Source: Trichomonas vaginalis G3 (Eukaryota > Parabasalia > Trichomonadida > Trichomonadidae). Taken from it: a stretch of DNA of 64,000 bases. A program made the position numbers and the translations under genes. Numbering within the stretch: the first letter of the stretch is position 1; the number at the start of each line of letters is the position of its first letter. The DNA is taken from positions 20,729,319 through 20,793,318 of the forward strand of contig NC_067206.1 in NCBI RefSeq assembly GCF_026262505.1, read 5' to 3'. The notes beneath the pieces are model-generated. The model did not search any database. It saw only the letters and a program-made list of their open reading frames with translations, and was not told the DNA's origin. This document shows positions 1-11,646 of this stretch, one piece after another.

Positions 1-738
1 CTCTTGAATTATCAAAATGAATTGCAAACTTTTGTTTTTGTTGTTTGGATTTCTCAAACTCATCAGAATTGATAATTTGAGTAAGAACATTGTCAATTAG
101 ATACTGAGCATTCATCGTATTAGGTTTTTGAAGAATATCAATTGCGATGATGCCATTCACGCCCCAAAAAACCGACAACATCATCATTGGTGTGTCAATT
201 TTTTTCTTCGGGAATGTTTGCGGATTTTCATCCTTCGGGATCCACATGATTTTGGCTTCTGTTGCATATTGAAACCAAGACTCGTCCCCTGTTACTAAAA
301 AGCGAAACTTCTTGGATTGATACGCACCCAATATAGAGAGGAGCTCTTCGAAGATTGGACTCTAGATTTTTTTTGAACTGAATTAAGGTTGTGCGGAACC
401 CAACGTGTATACGCTAGTTTGTAGTTCAAATAATTGTGCAGATAATAACTGACTGTTGTACGTGGTATCTTTGTCATCTCCTCTATCCTTCTGAGTGATG
501 CTCTTGGGTCTTCATCTAGCGCTTGAAGAATTGCTTTGATTTTTCTTTGATCCGGCGATTTTTTGTCAATTTTTATAATGGGCGCCTTTTTGTTCATGAA
601 GTGATACATCCTAACATGATACGTTACAGTGGAATAGCTAGGAGCATCCATACCGAAGCATTTTACCAATGTCTCGTAGATTTTTTTACAGTCTTTGCAT
701 TTTTTTGCAAGAGCGAGGATGTTTTCTTTATGATTCAT
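1..738 (-). pseudogene. mariner-family transposase, 3' part off the window
   Basis: Remnant of a Tc1/mariner DNA-transposon transposase read on the minus strand. A plausible start is the Met at 738; reading on gives a helix-turn-helix region (IPRTTVSYYL), then the first catalytic Asp in GDESWF (about 272-289) and the second in HFDNSR (about 4-21), where the window ends. The third acidic residue lies outside. The frame is interrupted once, near an A-run at about 364-373, so this copy cannot make a full protein as read. An in-frame extension upstream to 849 starts in the untranslated part and is not needed. T. vaginalis is known to carry the mariner Tvmar1; I cannot confirm that this is the same family. 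The right terminal repeat probably lies between 850 and 960 but I could not define it. Confidence 0.85.
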
Positions 739-959
739 TAAAAAAATGAAAAAAATCCCGCCAAAATTTCCCGCGAAACCGCCTCTTGTCTCAAAATTCA
801 TTTTATATCCCGGCATGGCGCCAAAATACAACATACTCATCATATACATATATTCATATTTTTTATTATATATTTATAATCAGCATATATCTCCTTTAAT
901 AGTCTCATATAGAGCGCTGTGCTAAACGCACCTTTGGACACCCTATATAAATATTATTT

Positions 960-1207
960 GGTGAAAGTATCCTAAAAATATTTGATGGACTTTAACTAAA
1001 ATAATGTTTAGGGAAGAATGTTTATATCAGATGAAACAGTAAAGTATTATATCTATTAAATCGTCTATGATGTAAATTGTGTATAGAATGAAATGAAGGA
1101 AGAATGTTTATATCAGATGAAACAGTAAAGTATTATATCTATTAAATCGTCTATGATGTAAATTGTGTATAGAATGAAATGAAGGAAGAATGTTTATATC
1201 TAATGAA
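960..1207. repeat. ~84-bp direct repeat, two full copies plus a part
   Basis: The sequence beginning GAAGAATGTTTATATCAGAT near 1013 recurs at about 1098 and, truncated, at about 1182, giving a period of about 84-85 bp. It has no open frame of interest. It lies between the mariner remnant and the satellite. Confidence 0.85.
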
Positions 1208-1213
1208 ATCCTC

Positions 1214-1275
1214 CATGTTAGAAAACATGTTAGAAAAGGTGTTAGATCTAACATTCTAACATAAACATTATTTTT
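1214..1275 (+). other. 60-bp TTAGATCTAA element, copy 1
   Basis: Contains runs of GTTAGAAAA followed by the palindrome TTAGATCTAA and then ACATAAACATTATTTTTG. The same block recurs at about 17540, 26487, 27592 and 38222, in both orientations. This copy abuts the satellite, which begins inside its final ATTATTTTTGG segment. Confidence 0.8.
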
Positions 1276-4200
1276 GGATCATTTACGCTCATTCCGATGA
1301 AGAAGTCATGACAAAGCATATACGATGAAGTTTTGACAAATCATTTACGTTCATGTTTGACAAAACATAAACGAAGAAATCATGACAAAACATATACGAT
1401 GAAATCATGACAAAACATTTACACTCATTACGATGAAGAAGTCTTGACAAAACATTTACGCTCATTCCGATGAAGAAGTCATGACAAAGCATATACGATG
1501 AAGTTTTGACAAATCATTTACGTTCATGTTTGACAAAACATAAACGAAGAAGTCATGACAAAACATGTACGATGAAATCATGACAAAACATTTACACTCA
1601 TTACGATGAAGAAGTCATGACAAAGCATATACGCTCATTCCGATGAAGAAGTCATGACAAAGCATATACGATGAAGTTTTGACAAATCATTTACGTTCAT
1701 GTTTGACAAAACATAAACGAAGAAATCATGACAAAACATATACGATGAAATCATGACAAAACATTTACACTCATTACGATGAAGAAGTCTTGACAAAACA
1801 TTTACGCTCATTCCGATGAAGAAGTCATGACAAAGCATATACGATGAAGTTTTGACAAATCATTTACGTTCATGTTTGACAAAACATAAACGAAGAAATC
1901 ATGACAAAACATATACGATGAAATCATGACAAAACATTTACACTCATTACGATGAAGAAGTCTTGACAAAACATTTACGCTCATTCCGATGAAGAAGTCA
2001 TGACAAAGCATATACGATGAAGTTTTGACAAATCATTTACGTTCAAGTTTGACAAAACATAAACGAATAAATCATGACAAAACATGTACGATGAAATCAT
2101 GACAAAACATTTACACTCATTACGATGAAGAAGTCTTGACAAAACATTTACGCTCATTCCGATGAAGAAGTCATGACAAAGCATATACGATGAAGTTTTG
2201 ACAAATCATTTACGTTCATGTTTGACAAAACATAAACGAAGAAATCATGACAAAACATATACGATGAAGTTTCGACAAATCATTTACGATGAAATCATGA
2301 CAAAGCATATACGCTCATTACGATGAAGAAGTCATGACAAAACATGTACGATGAAATCATGACAAAACATTTACACTCATTACGATGAAGAAGTCATGAC
2401 AAAGCATATACGTTGAAGTTTTGACAAATCATTTACGTTCATGTTTGACAAAACATAAACGAAGAAATCATGACAAAACATGTACGATGAAATCATGACA
2501 AAACATTAACACTCATTACGATGAAGAAGTCTTGACAAAACATTTACGCTCATTCCGATGAAGAAGTCTTGACAAAGCATATACGTTGAAGTTTTGACAA
2601 ATCATTTACGTTCATGTTTGACAAAACATAAACGAAGAAATCATGACAAAACATATACGATGAAATCATGACAAAACATTTACACTCATTACGATGAAGA
2701 AGTCATGACAAAGCATATACGATGAAGTTTTGACAAATCATTTACGTTCATGTTTGACAAAACATAAACGAAGAAAATCATGACAAAACATATACGATGA
2801 AATCATTGACAAAACATTTACACTCATTACGATGAAGAAGTCTTGACAAAACATTTACGCTCATTCCGATGAAGAAGTCATGACAAAGCATATACGATGA
2901 AGTTTTGACAAATCATTTACGTTCATGTTTGACAAAACATAAACGAAGAAATCATGACAAAACATATACGATGTGAAGTTTCGACAAATCATTTACGATG
3001 AAATCATGACAAAGCATATACGCTCATTACGATGAAGAAGTCATGACAAAACATGTACGATGAAATCATGACAAAACATTTACACTCATTACGATGAAGA
3101 AGTCATGACAAAGCATATACGTTGAAGTTTTGACAAATCATTTACGTTCATGTTTGACAAAACATAAACGAAGAAATCATGACAAAACATATACGATGAA
3201 ATCATGACAAACATTTAACACTCATTACGATGAAGAAGTCTTGACAAAACATTTACGCTCATTCCGATGAAGAAGTCATGACAAAGCATATACGATGAAG
3301 TTTTGACAAATCATTTACGTTCATGTTTGACAAAACATAAACGAAGAAATCATGACAAAACATATACGATGAAATCATGACAAAACATTTACACTCATTA
3401 CGATGAAGAAGTCATGACAAAGCATAACGTTGAAGTTTTGACAAATCATTTACGTTCATGTTTGACAAAACATAAACGAAGAAATCATGACAAAACATAT
3501 ACGATGAAATCATGACAAACATTTACACTCATTACGATGAAGAAGTCTTGACAAAACATTTACGCTCATTCCGATGAAGAATCATGACAAAGCATATACG
3601 ATGAAGTTTTGACAAATCATTTACGTTCATGTTGACAAAACATAACGAAGAGTCATGACAAAACATATACGATGAAATCATGACAAAACATTTACACTCA
3701 TTACGATGAAGAAGTCTTGACAAAACATTTACGCTCATTCCGATGAAGAAGTCATGACAAAGCATATACGATGAAGTTTTGACAAATCATTTACGTTCAT
3801 GTTTGACAAAACAAAACGAAGAAATCATGACAAAACATATACGATTGAAGTTTCGACAAATCATTTACGATGAAATCATGGACAAAGCATATACGCTCAT
3901 TACGATGAAGAAGTCATGACAAAACATGTACGATGAAATCATGACAAAACATTTACACTCATTACGATGAAGAAGTCATGACAAAGCATATACGATGAAG
4001 TTTTTGACAAATCATTTACGTTCATGTTTGACAAAACATAAACGAAGAAATCATGACAAAACATATACGATGAAATCATGACAAAACATTTACACTCATT
4101 ACGATGAAGAAGTCTTGACAAAACATTTACACTCATTCCGATGAAGAAGTCATGACAAAGCATATACGTTGAAGTTTTGACAAATCATTTACGTTCATGT

Positions 4201-5439
4201 TTGACAAAACATAAACGAATAAATCATGACAAAACATATACGATGAAATCATGACAAAACATTTACACTCATTACGATGAAGAAGTCATGACAAAGCATA
4301 TACGTTTAAGTTTTGACAAATCATTTACGTTCATGTTTGACAAAACATAAACGAAGAAATCATGACAAAACATGTACGATGAAATCATGACAAAACATTT
4401 ACACTCATTACGATGAAGAAGTCTTGACAAAACATTTACGCTCATTCCGATGAAGAAGTCATGACAAAGCATATACGATGAAGTTTTGACAAATCATTTA
4501 CGTTCATGTTTGACAAAACATAAACGAAGAAATCATGACAAAACATATACGATGAAATCATGACAAAACATTTACACTCATTACGATGAAGAAGTCTTGA
4601 CAAAACATTTACGCTCATTCCGATGAAGAAGTCATGACAAAGCATATACGATGAAGTTTTGACAAATCATTTACGTTCATGTTTGACAAAACATAAACGA
4701 AGAAATCATGACAAAACATATACGATGAAGTTTCGACAAATCATTTACGATGAAATCATGACAAAGCATATACGCTCATTACGATGAAGAAGTCATGACA
4801 AAACATGTACGATGAAATCATGACAAAACATTTACACTCATTACGATGAAGAAGTCATGACAAAGCATATACGTTGAAGTTTTGACAAATCATTTACGTT
4901 CATGTTTGACAAAACATAAACGAAGAAATCATGACAAAACATATACGATGAAATCATGACAAAACATTTACACTCATTACGATGAAGAAGTCTTGACAAA
5001 ACATTTACGCTCATTCCGATGAAGAAGTCATGACAAAGCATATACGATGAAGTTTTGACAAATCATTTACGTTCATGTTTGACAAAACATAAACGAAGAA
5101 ATCATGACAAAACATATACGATGAAATCATGACAAAACATTTACACTCATTACGATGAAGAAGTCTTGACAAAACATTTACGCTCATTACGATGAAGAAG
5201 TCATGACAAAGCATATACGTTGAAGTTTTGACAAATCATTTACGTTCATGTTTGACAAAACATAAACGAAGAAATCATGACAAAACATATACGATGAAGT
5301 TTCGACAAATCATTTACGATGAAATCATGACAAAGCATATACGCTCATTACGATGAAATCATGACAAAACATTTACGAAGAAGTTTGACAAAGCATATAC
5401 GAAGAAGTCTTGACAAAACATTTACGTAAACATTTATTT
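1276..5439. repeat. satellite A, ~25-bp units in a ~173-bp higher-order period
   Basis: Basic unit is a variant of GATGAAATCATGACAAAACA plus WTTAC, 24-28 bp long. Six or seven variant units form a 173-bp higher-order repeat: identical frames restart at 1635, 1808 and 1981. Variants with tTTTGACAAATCATTTAC and CTCATTACGATGAAG alternate in fixed order. The minus-strand 66-77-codon frames inside it arise from the repeat and are not genes. Confidence 0.97.
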
Positions 5440-6060
5440 CCTGTGTTGTTGTCAAAATGTCATGTTGTCTCATTTTTTCAGAGAAGTTCATTAACCTGGT
5501 AGCACATGGTGACATAGTGACACCTTCAGTTCTTCAAAAATAATTCATAACTGCCTTCCTCCTGTGTTGTTGTCAAAATGTCATGTTGTCACACTTTTTC
5601 AGAGAAGTTAATTAACCGAGTGACACATGATGACGTAGTGACACCTTCAGTTCTTCAAAAATAATTCATAACTGCCTTCCCCTGCTGTGTTGTCAAAATG
5701 TCATGTTGTCTCATTTTTTCAGAGAAGTTCATTAACCTGGTAGCACATGGTGACATGGTAGCACCTTCAGTTCTTCAAAAATAATTCATAACTGCCTTCC
5801 TCCTGTGTTGTTGTCAAAATGTCATGTTGTCTCATTTTTTCAGAGAAGTTCATTAACCTGGTAGCACATGGTAACATGGTAGCACCTTCAGTTCTTCAAA
5901 AATAATTCATAACTGCCTTCCCCTGCTGTGTTGTCAAAATGTCATGTTGTCTCATTTTTTCAGAGAAGTTCATTAACCTGGTAGCACATGATGACATAGT
6001 GACACCTTCAGTTCTTCAAAAATAATTCATAACTGCCTTCCTCCTGTGTTGTTGTCAAAC
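5440..6060. repeat. satellite B, ~121-bp unit, five copies plus a part
   Basis: Unit starts CCTGTGTTGTTGTCAAAATG and contains a segment GTAGCACATGGTGACATAGT. Copies start near 5440, 5561, 5681, 5802, 5922 and 6043. It is unrelated in sequence to satellite A and sits inside it, and alternate copies (CCTGCTG versus CCTGTG) show a two-unit pattern. Confidence 0.95.
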
Positions 6061-7290
6061 ATGAACGTAAACATTATTTTTGGTTCATTTACACTCATTA
6101 CGATGAAATCTTGACAAAGCATATACGATGAAGTCATGACAAAACATTTACGATGAAATCATGACAAAACATATACGTTCATGTTTGACAAAACATATAC
6201 GAAGAAGTCTATGAATATAATAATATTTCAAACCAGGAGCCAAATTCTTGCGATTTTCATATGGAATCTCTTCCCTCGGTTTTCCGAGGTAAGCAATTAT
6301 ATGAAATCATTTACACTCATTACGATGAAGTCTATGAACATAATAATATTTCAAACCAGGAGCCAAATTCTTGCGATTTTCATATGGAATCTCTTCCCTC
6401 GGTTTTTCGAGGGAAACAATCATATGAAATCATTTACACTCATTACAATGAAGTCATGACAAAACATATACGAAGAAGTTTTGACAAAACATATACGAAG
6501 AAGTTTTGACAAAACATATACGAAGAAGTCTTGACAAAACATTTACGATGAAATCTTGACAAAACATTTACGATGAAGTCATGACAAAACATTTACGAAG
6601 AAGTCTTGACAAAACATATACGATGAAGTCATGACAAAACATTTACGTTTAAGTTCCATGAGGTCATAACAAATCATTTACGATGAAGTCATGACAAAGC
6701 ATATACGTTCATTACGATAAATCTTGACAAAGCATATACATTCATGTTGCAAAACATATACGAAGAAGTCATGACAAAACATATACGATGAAGTCATGAC
6801 AAAACATATACGATGAAGTCATGACAAAACATATACGATGAAATCATGACAAAACATATACGATGAAGTCTTGACAAAACATTTACGATGAAGTCATGAC
6901 AAAACATTTACACTCATTACGATGAAGAAATCATGACAAAGCATATACGAAGAAGTCATGACAAAACATATACGATGAAATCATGACAAAACATATACGA
7001 TGAAGTTTTGACAAAACATATACGATGAAGTCATGACAAAGTCTTGACAAAACATATACGATGAAGTCATGACAAAACATTTACGATGAAATCATGACAA
7101 AACATATACGATGAAGTTTTGACAAAACATTTACGATGAAATCATGACAAAGCATATACGAAGAAGTTTTGACAAAGCATATACGAAGAAGTCATGACAA
7201 AACATATACGAAGAAGTCATGACAAAACATATACGAAGAAGTCATGACAAAACATATACGAAGAAGTCTTGACAAAACATTTATGTTATA
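6061..7290. repeat. satellite A resumed, simpler 25-bp units, with an embedded 123-bp duplication
   Basis: Satellite A continues with a cleaner ~25-bp unit (GATGAAGTCATGACAAAACA). At 6211-6333 and 6334-6456 a 123-bp sequence, including TTTCAAACCAGGAGCC and CTTCCCTCGGTTTT, is present twice in tandem; it is not satellite in origin and may be a captured fragment. The array ends just before the HNH endonuclease gene. Confidence 0.93.
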
Positions 7291-7355
7291 CAGTAATGTT
7301 AGTCATGAATGTTTGTCCTACGTGTTGGCGTTAGTGTTGAAAAATAATGTTTGTC

Positions 7356-8058
7356 CTACATGAAGCCGTACAAGCGTTTGAATTTGTTTATGCATAAGAT
7401 TACTCTCTTGTTTTCTGTATCTATCATACAAACATAAGCAGCACCTGTTTTTGTAAAGTTTATATGAAGTTTTCGATAGTTAAGACCTGTATAATAATAG
7501 AATGCGTCCTCATTCTCAACATAGTAGTAGAACTCAAACGAATGCTTACCATAATCTGTTATTTCAACAGCTTCGTCAGATATTTCATCAACGAACTCAT
7601 AAACTATATCGCCATACTTGCTTTTATTTCTATTGTTTTCAGATCTAGAACACCAACGAAGGTTTGAGATTCTGTTGTCCGTTCTATCATGATTTATATG
7701 GTCTATTTCTTTCAAATTGTTTGGATTTTCAATCCACTGTTCTGCAATAATTCTATGCTTTAAATGTTTTGTTGTTTAAACTAAGCTCAATATAACCATG
7801 ATTATTTAAGCATTCACTCTTAATATGTTTGTTTTTCTTTCGACGAATAGTAAAAGGATATGTCGTACAAATCTCATAATCTTCATGATTTCTCAATGTT
7901 TCCCATTGAGTTTGTTCCCCACTAACGTTCTCATTGACGTCCTCAATATCTTCTTCCTCACTGAACTCGTCAATATTTTCACTAGCTCCTTCTGTAATGT
8001 TTTCATCGGCATTGTCATTGACTTCTTCTGTAATGTTAGATGTTGTTGTTTCGCTCAT
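7356..8058 (-). pseudogene. NUMOD4/HNH homing-type endonuclease, broken
   Basis: The N-terminal part is acidic (many Glu, Asp and Asn) and is followed by a NUMOD4-like stretch (WETLRNHEDYEICTT) and then an HNH core with DHINHDRTDNRISNLRW and RSENNRNKS, typical of HNH endonucleases of phages and homing elements. The C-terminal ~70 residues, from about VEITDYGKHSFEFYYY to the final LYGFM, match the small proteins at 11647, 17174 and 38376, so a DNA-recognition domain seems shared with them. The gene is not open as one frame and is treated as a fossil. It would cut double-stranded DNA; the target is unknown. It lies between the satellite and a divergently oriented primase-helicase region. Confidence 0.8.
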
Positions 8059-8145
8059 GTTCTTTCACTAATGTTAAAAGTTATGTTGTACGAATTTTGA
8101 ACAGAATTTAGAGCAGTTATGAAACAATGAAGTACTTTTACGCTA

Positions 8146-8894
8146 TTGAAAGGAACTATGAGAGTGAAGTACATGACAGCAATGACAAAAGGAACTAATA
8201 TCAAACCTAATGAAATCGCTCACGAGGACATAGAGCTTAACAAGTACTTTGTGGAGTATCTTATAAGTGAAGAGTATGTAAGACCTTACTTCATGTTTGA
8301 CAGCATGAATGAGGATGTTATTTCATGGTTAAAGAATATAAGCAATGTTTTCGGTAAGTACGTCATAGATGACAAAGGTCTTGTTGTATTTTATGAGACA
8401 GCAATACGAACACAGGAACTAATGGATATTATGCATTCAACACAAAGAAAGGATTTAGTACTATTGGCATGAATGAACATTGCAGGAATGACATATACAA
8501 CCTATGCTCACGAAAGCCTTACACAAAAGCAATACAAATGATAGAACATAAGTCTAAGGTCAGCAAATGAAATCATTACTGTCAGTGGTTATGAAAGAAC
8601 TGTTAGCAAAGATGAGTGGAAACAGCTATTCATATTAAGGAAGGACGTTGCTGAACTAGTTAAACCTGTTGCACATTGTTTCAGATAAGACCAGCAATGA
8701 CTAAGAACCCTTTGACCTTAGTCAATGAGACCATAGAGGTTGAAGATAATGACATGAAAGAACTAGGAATGAATGAGAGAAGTTGTGAAGGATGTTTGAG
8801 TCAAAACACATGGTTCTTCAGAGCTGTTAAGAAACTTAGTAAAAGAACGACAGAAATATTTTATAGAGAAGTATTGCAAAGGATGTGTAAATGA
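8146..8894 (+). pseudogene. primase-like region upstream of the helicase, broken
   Basis: Coding-like sequence in the same direction as the helicase that follows. One segment has YVRPYFMFDS, resembling the (R/K)PYxxxD motif of archaeo-eukaryotic primases that are often fused to D5-type helicases in viruses and virophages. The primase assignment rests on that motif and the position, so it is inference. The region is not open throughout and is treated as a fossil part of element A. A direct HMM search with primase profiles on each open segment would decide it. Confidence 0.4.
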
Positions 8895-8936
8895 ATTGTT
8901 GAAATAGAACTTAGAGACACTTTCACACTAAAGGAC

Positions 8937-10775
8937 TTGAGAAGAAATAAGTACATGAGTGAAGAAGGTATTGACATAGCTAGTGTTATAAATGACTTAA
9001 GAAGATGTGTTGTTGTTATTGACGGAGCACGTATGACATATCTAGTGAAAGATTATGATGGAATACGAGACACAACAACACTTGTGTCAGTAGATAGCAA
9101 GGAATTCAATAAGCTCATGAAGAGTATTTATGTAGGACGTATTGAAGAGAAGGATGTGAACGCACTGATGATTTATGAAGCGGGTCAGAACAAGAACTAT
9201 CTTATGAAGTCAGGCATGAGATTCTTTGACGAAAGAGATGACATTTACAGCTATTTCAGAGGATATGAGTATGAAGTACTGAATGAAGTAGATGAAAGCG
9301 TTATTGAAGGATATTTGAAACATGTTCACGATGTCATATGTAATGAGGATGAAGAGCTTTATGAGTATGTTTTGAACTGGTTCGCCTACATCGTTCAAAA
9401 TCCTTGTGGAAAGACTGGAACAGTACTTTTGTTAATAGGAAAGCAAGGAACTGGTAAGAATGTACTTAGTAATGTTCTATGCGAGCTCATTAGCAAGTAC
9501 GCCAACAATAATATAACGGCAATAGAGAATGTGGTTGGTAGATTCAATGCTGCTATTGAGAACATGAAGCTCATCGTATGCAATGAACTAAGCTCATGCG
9601 ATACGTCTAAGGTCATGAACCACGACGCACTAAAGTCAATAGTAACAGAGACTCAGTTGGACTTAAATCAGAAGTGTCAGCCAGTAAGAAAGATAGAGAA
9701 TGTTTGTAATATCATCATGATATCTAACAACTTCAACTCAGTAAAGATTGACAAAGACGACAGAAGATTTGTTGTCATTGACGTAAGCAGCAGATACAAA
9801 GGAAATTACGAATATTTCTCAAATCTCATTGAAAGCTTTAATGAAGAGTTTTATTCAAACTTACTGACGTACTTCATGAAGAAAGATTTAAGTGAATTTG
9901 ATGTAAGGAAGATACCATTCACCAGGGCTAAACAAGAACTCATCGAAATGAACAAAACACCTTACCAAGTGTTTTACGAGGAGTTCTATGAAAAGTTTGT
10001 ATCCGGATGGAATTGTACAGAGTGCTACAGAAGATATAAAGAATTTGCGAAGGAGAATGAATTCTTTGCATGTAGTTCAAATGTATTTGGTGGCAAGATG
10101 AGAGAATTTGTGAAGAGAAGTAGAAAGCGAGACGGTTCTGCAAGAAGTTATATTTATGAAGCAAGTATGATATTAGAAGGTCGTGGAAAGAAAGAAACAG
10201 TGAATTATGAGGAAGTGCTTGAAAAATTCATGGAGTACATGGGAAGCAATATAACATACAACAAAGACATATACAGTGAGTTTAAGTACTACTGTGAACA
10301 GCATGAGATTGAAGTAATGAGTAAAGGAGACTTTGAAACGCTTATGAAAGACAGTGAGGAGGTCATACATGAGAACAGTGATGAAATAGTTCATGAGAAC
10401 AGTGAGGAGGTCATACATGAGAACAGTGATGAAATAGTTCATGAGAACAGTGAGGAGGTCATACATGAGAACAGTGATGAAATAGTTCATGAGAACAGTG
10501 AGGAGGTCATACATGAGAACAGTGATGAAATAGTTCATGATGTCGTTCGTGAAGAAGCCATTGCAACAAAGAATGAGATAAAGGATTTCATAGAACTTAA
10601 CAAGGAGGAGTTTAAAGAAGGCTATGAAGTGAAAAGATGTGAAGAAGATTTCTTGGCGTATTTGAAGAAAAAGAGACTAAAGCCGATGGCTCAAAATAAG
10701 TTTCAATCGATGTTTGAAAAGAAACGTTTGAGCTATGGTGGTGTAAGAAGCACATATTACTTTGTTAAGAAGTGA
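8937..10775 (+). CDS. SF3 (D5-type) helicase
   Basis: A 612-residue open frame. A P-loop GKQGTGKN lies at about residue 168, a Walker B-like MKLIVCNELSS near 211, the SF3 motif C region IIMISNNFN near 258 and the arginine-bearing DDRRFVVID near 277. This order is characteristic of superfamily 3 helicases of DNA viruses, virophages and related elements, which unwind origins as hexamers. After the core comes a lysine/aromatic-rich region, then a 48-bp repeat encoding alternating EEVIHENS/DEIVHENS blocks, then a basic winged-helix-like tail. The start codon chosen is the first in frame, and a few residues of the true N-terminus may lie upstream. It is likely the replicative helicase of element A. 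Confidence 0.88.
   Translation: MRRNKYMSEEGIDIASVINDLRRCVVVIDGARMTYLVKDYDGIRDTTTLVSVDSKEFNKLMKSIYVGRIEEKDVNALMIYEAGQNKNYLMKSGMRFFDERDDIYSYFRGYEYEVLNEVDESVIEGYLKHVHDVICNEDEELYEYVLNWFAYIVQNPCGKTGTVLLLIGKQGTGKNVLSNVLCELISKYANNNITAIENVVGRFNAAIENMKLIVCNELSSCDTSKVMNHDALKSIVTETQLDLNQKCQPVRKIENVCNIIMISNNFNSVKIDKDDRRFVVIDVSSRYKGNYEYFSNLIESFNEEFYSNLLTYFMKKDLSEFDVRKIPFTRAKQELIEMNKTPYQVFYEEFYEKFVSGWNCTECYRRYKEFAKENEFFACSSNVFGGKMREFVKRSRKRDGSARSYIYEASMILEGRGKKETVNYEEVLEKFMEYMGSNITYNKDIYSEFKYYCEQHEIEVMSKGDFETLMKDSEEVIHENSDEIVHENSEEVIHENSDEIVHENSEEVIHENSDEIVHENSEEVIHENSDEIVHDVVREEAIATKNEIKDFIELNKEEFKEGYEVKRCEEDFLAYLKKKRLKPMAQNKFQSMFEKKRLSYGGVRSTYYFVKK
10356..10539 (+). repeat. 48-bp coding minisatellite, four copies
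   Basis: Perfect 48-bp tandem units encode a 16-residue block (EEVIHENSDEIVHENS) within the helicase tail. The second half of the unit is itself a degenerate copy of the first, so the ancestral unit is about 24 bp. Being in frame, copy-number change does not break the helicase. Confidence 0.95.
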
Positions 10776-11356
10776 GGACATTTATTTTTGTCGTTAGTGT
10801 TGGAGTTTGTACTTGTTGTTAGTGAGAGAATAAATTAAATCATGAACTTTGCCATGGTCTCTGTCCCTAGTAGTTTTCATTAAGTTCTGGAAATAATGAA
10901 AGTCATAAACTTTGCCATGGTCTCTGTCCCTAGTAGTTTTCATTATCTCACAGAGTTAATGAAAGTCATACTTTCTATCAGATGAAGCATGCAGATGAAC
11001 ATAATGAAAGTTAGTGAGTTTGCCACGAGTTATGAATAAAATATTGGCATATTAGATGAGATAGCTGATGAAACAGATGAAGATAAATTAAATCTTAGAC
11101 TTTGCCACACTCTGTCCCTAGTTCCTCAAAATCCTTGACAACGTTGCTTAGAAATTTTGGTTCAAAACCTCATCTGATTTTAATCTGTTATGCTACCTGT
11201 TAAGTTTCGCGAGATTATAAATGTCATGGAGTTATATAAAAAGGAGGGACAGCTAGGGACACTGGAAGTACTTGTAAGGCTATTTGTTAAGATTGCATGA
11301 AATACTAAAAAGTCATGAAATCCATTATCGCTGTGCTAGCTTCACCTTAGAGTAAA
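10776..11356. other. noncoding region with iterated CTCTGTCCCTAG motifs
   Basis: No gene seen. ACTTTGCCATGGTCTCTGTC followed by CCTAG occurs at about 10846-10870 and 10909-10932, each inside a ~45-bp direct repeat (10841-10885, 10904-10947). A shorter version, ACTTTGCCACACTCTGTCCC, lies at 11099-11118. An inverted CTAGGGACA lies at 11253. Short TGATGAAACAGATGAAG-type repeats lie between. Position directly downstream of a replicative helicase suggests an origin or binding site; this is inference. Confidence 0.6.
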
Positions 11357-11599
11357 ATGACGACTAAAGTCACTGAAGCAATGAAACAAAAGTTCTTGGT
11401 AGAATACATTAAATCAGGAGCGGTTCCAGAAGGTTTTTACATTCATACTATGAAGGATGGTAGAGTTCAGTTTAGAAAGATAAAGCAACCATTAGATAGA
11501 GAAGGAATTTTGAGAAAGATTAAACTTCATGAGGACAACATTGCTGAACTTAGGAAGAAGCTAGAAGAGTTGGATAAAGCAGACGACAGTGAGGAATAA
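11357..11599 (+). CDS. 80-aa charged protein, family also at 37968
   Basis: Unrecognised small protein. It starts MTTKVTEAMKQKF, has a central GFYIHTMKDGRVQFRK stretch with the look of a small beta-hairpin domain, and ends in a predicted coiled coil (KLHEDNIAELRKKLEEL). The same protein, differing at only a few residues plus its tail, is encoded at 37968-38204 near the right end of the large Maverick, in the same place relative to the end. Its conserved position beside a terminal repeat suggests a role in DNA or terminus handling, but no function can be assigned. The start is the first ATG after the intergenic region. Confidence 0.75.
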   Translation: MTTKVTEAMKQKFLVEYIKSGAVPEGFYIHTMKDGRVQFRKIKQPLDREGILRKIKLHEDNIAELRKKLEELDKADDSEE

Positions 11600-11646
11600 A
11601 ATATTTCATTAGTTTTATTTTTACTGAAAATTTTTATTTGGATGTA
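11597..11646 (+). promoter_or_regulatory. shared upstream A/T motif
   Basis: CATTAGTTTTATTTTTACTG and then AAAATTTTTATTTGGATG precede the ATG at 11647. The same two-part arrangement (TTAGTTTTATTTTT, then AAAATTTTTATTT close to the start) occurs before genes at 26648, 28581, 29459, 30254, 37968 and 38376. It is a promoter candidate by recurrence only. Confidence 0.5.

Noticed and set aside
1289-5214. Repeated 66-77-codon minus-strand frames (MLCHDFFIGMSVNVLSRLLH...)
   Set aside because: They follow the satellite period exactly and vary with it; open only because the repeat lacks stops in that frame.
6181-6509. Two overlapping plus-strand frames of 82-92 codons
   Set aside because: They are produced by the 123-bp duplication and satellite units; no protein-like features.
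1276-7290. Possible CRISPR array
   Set aside because: No unique spacers between repeats; eukaryote-style satellite with no cas-like genes.
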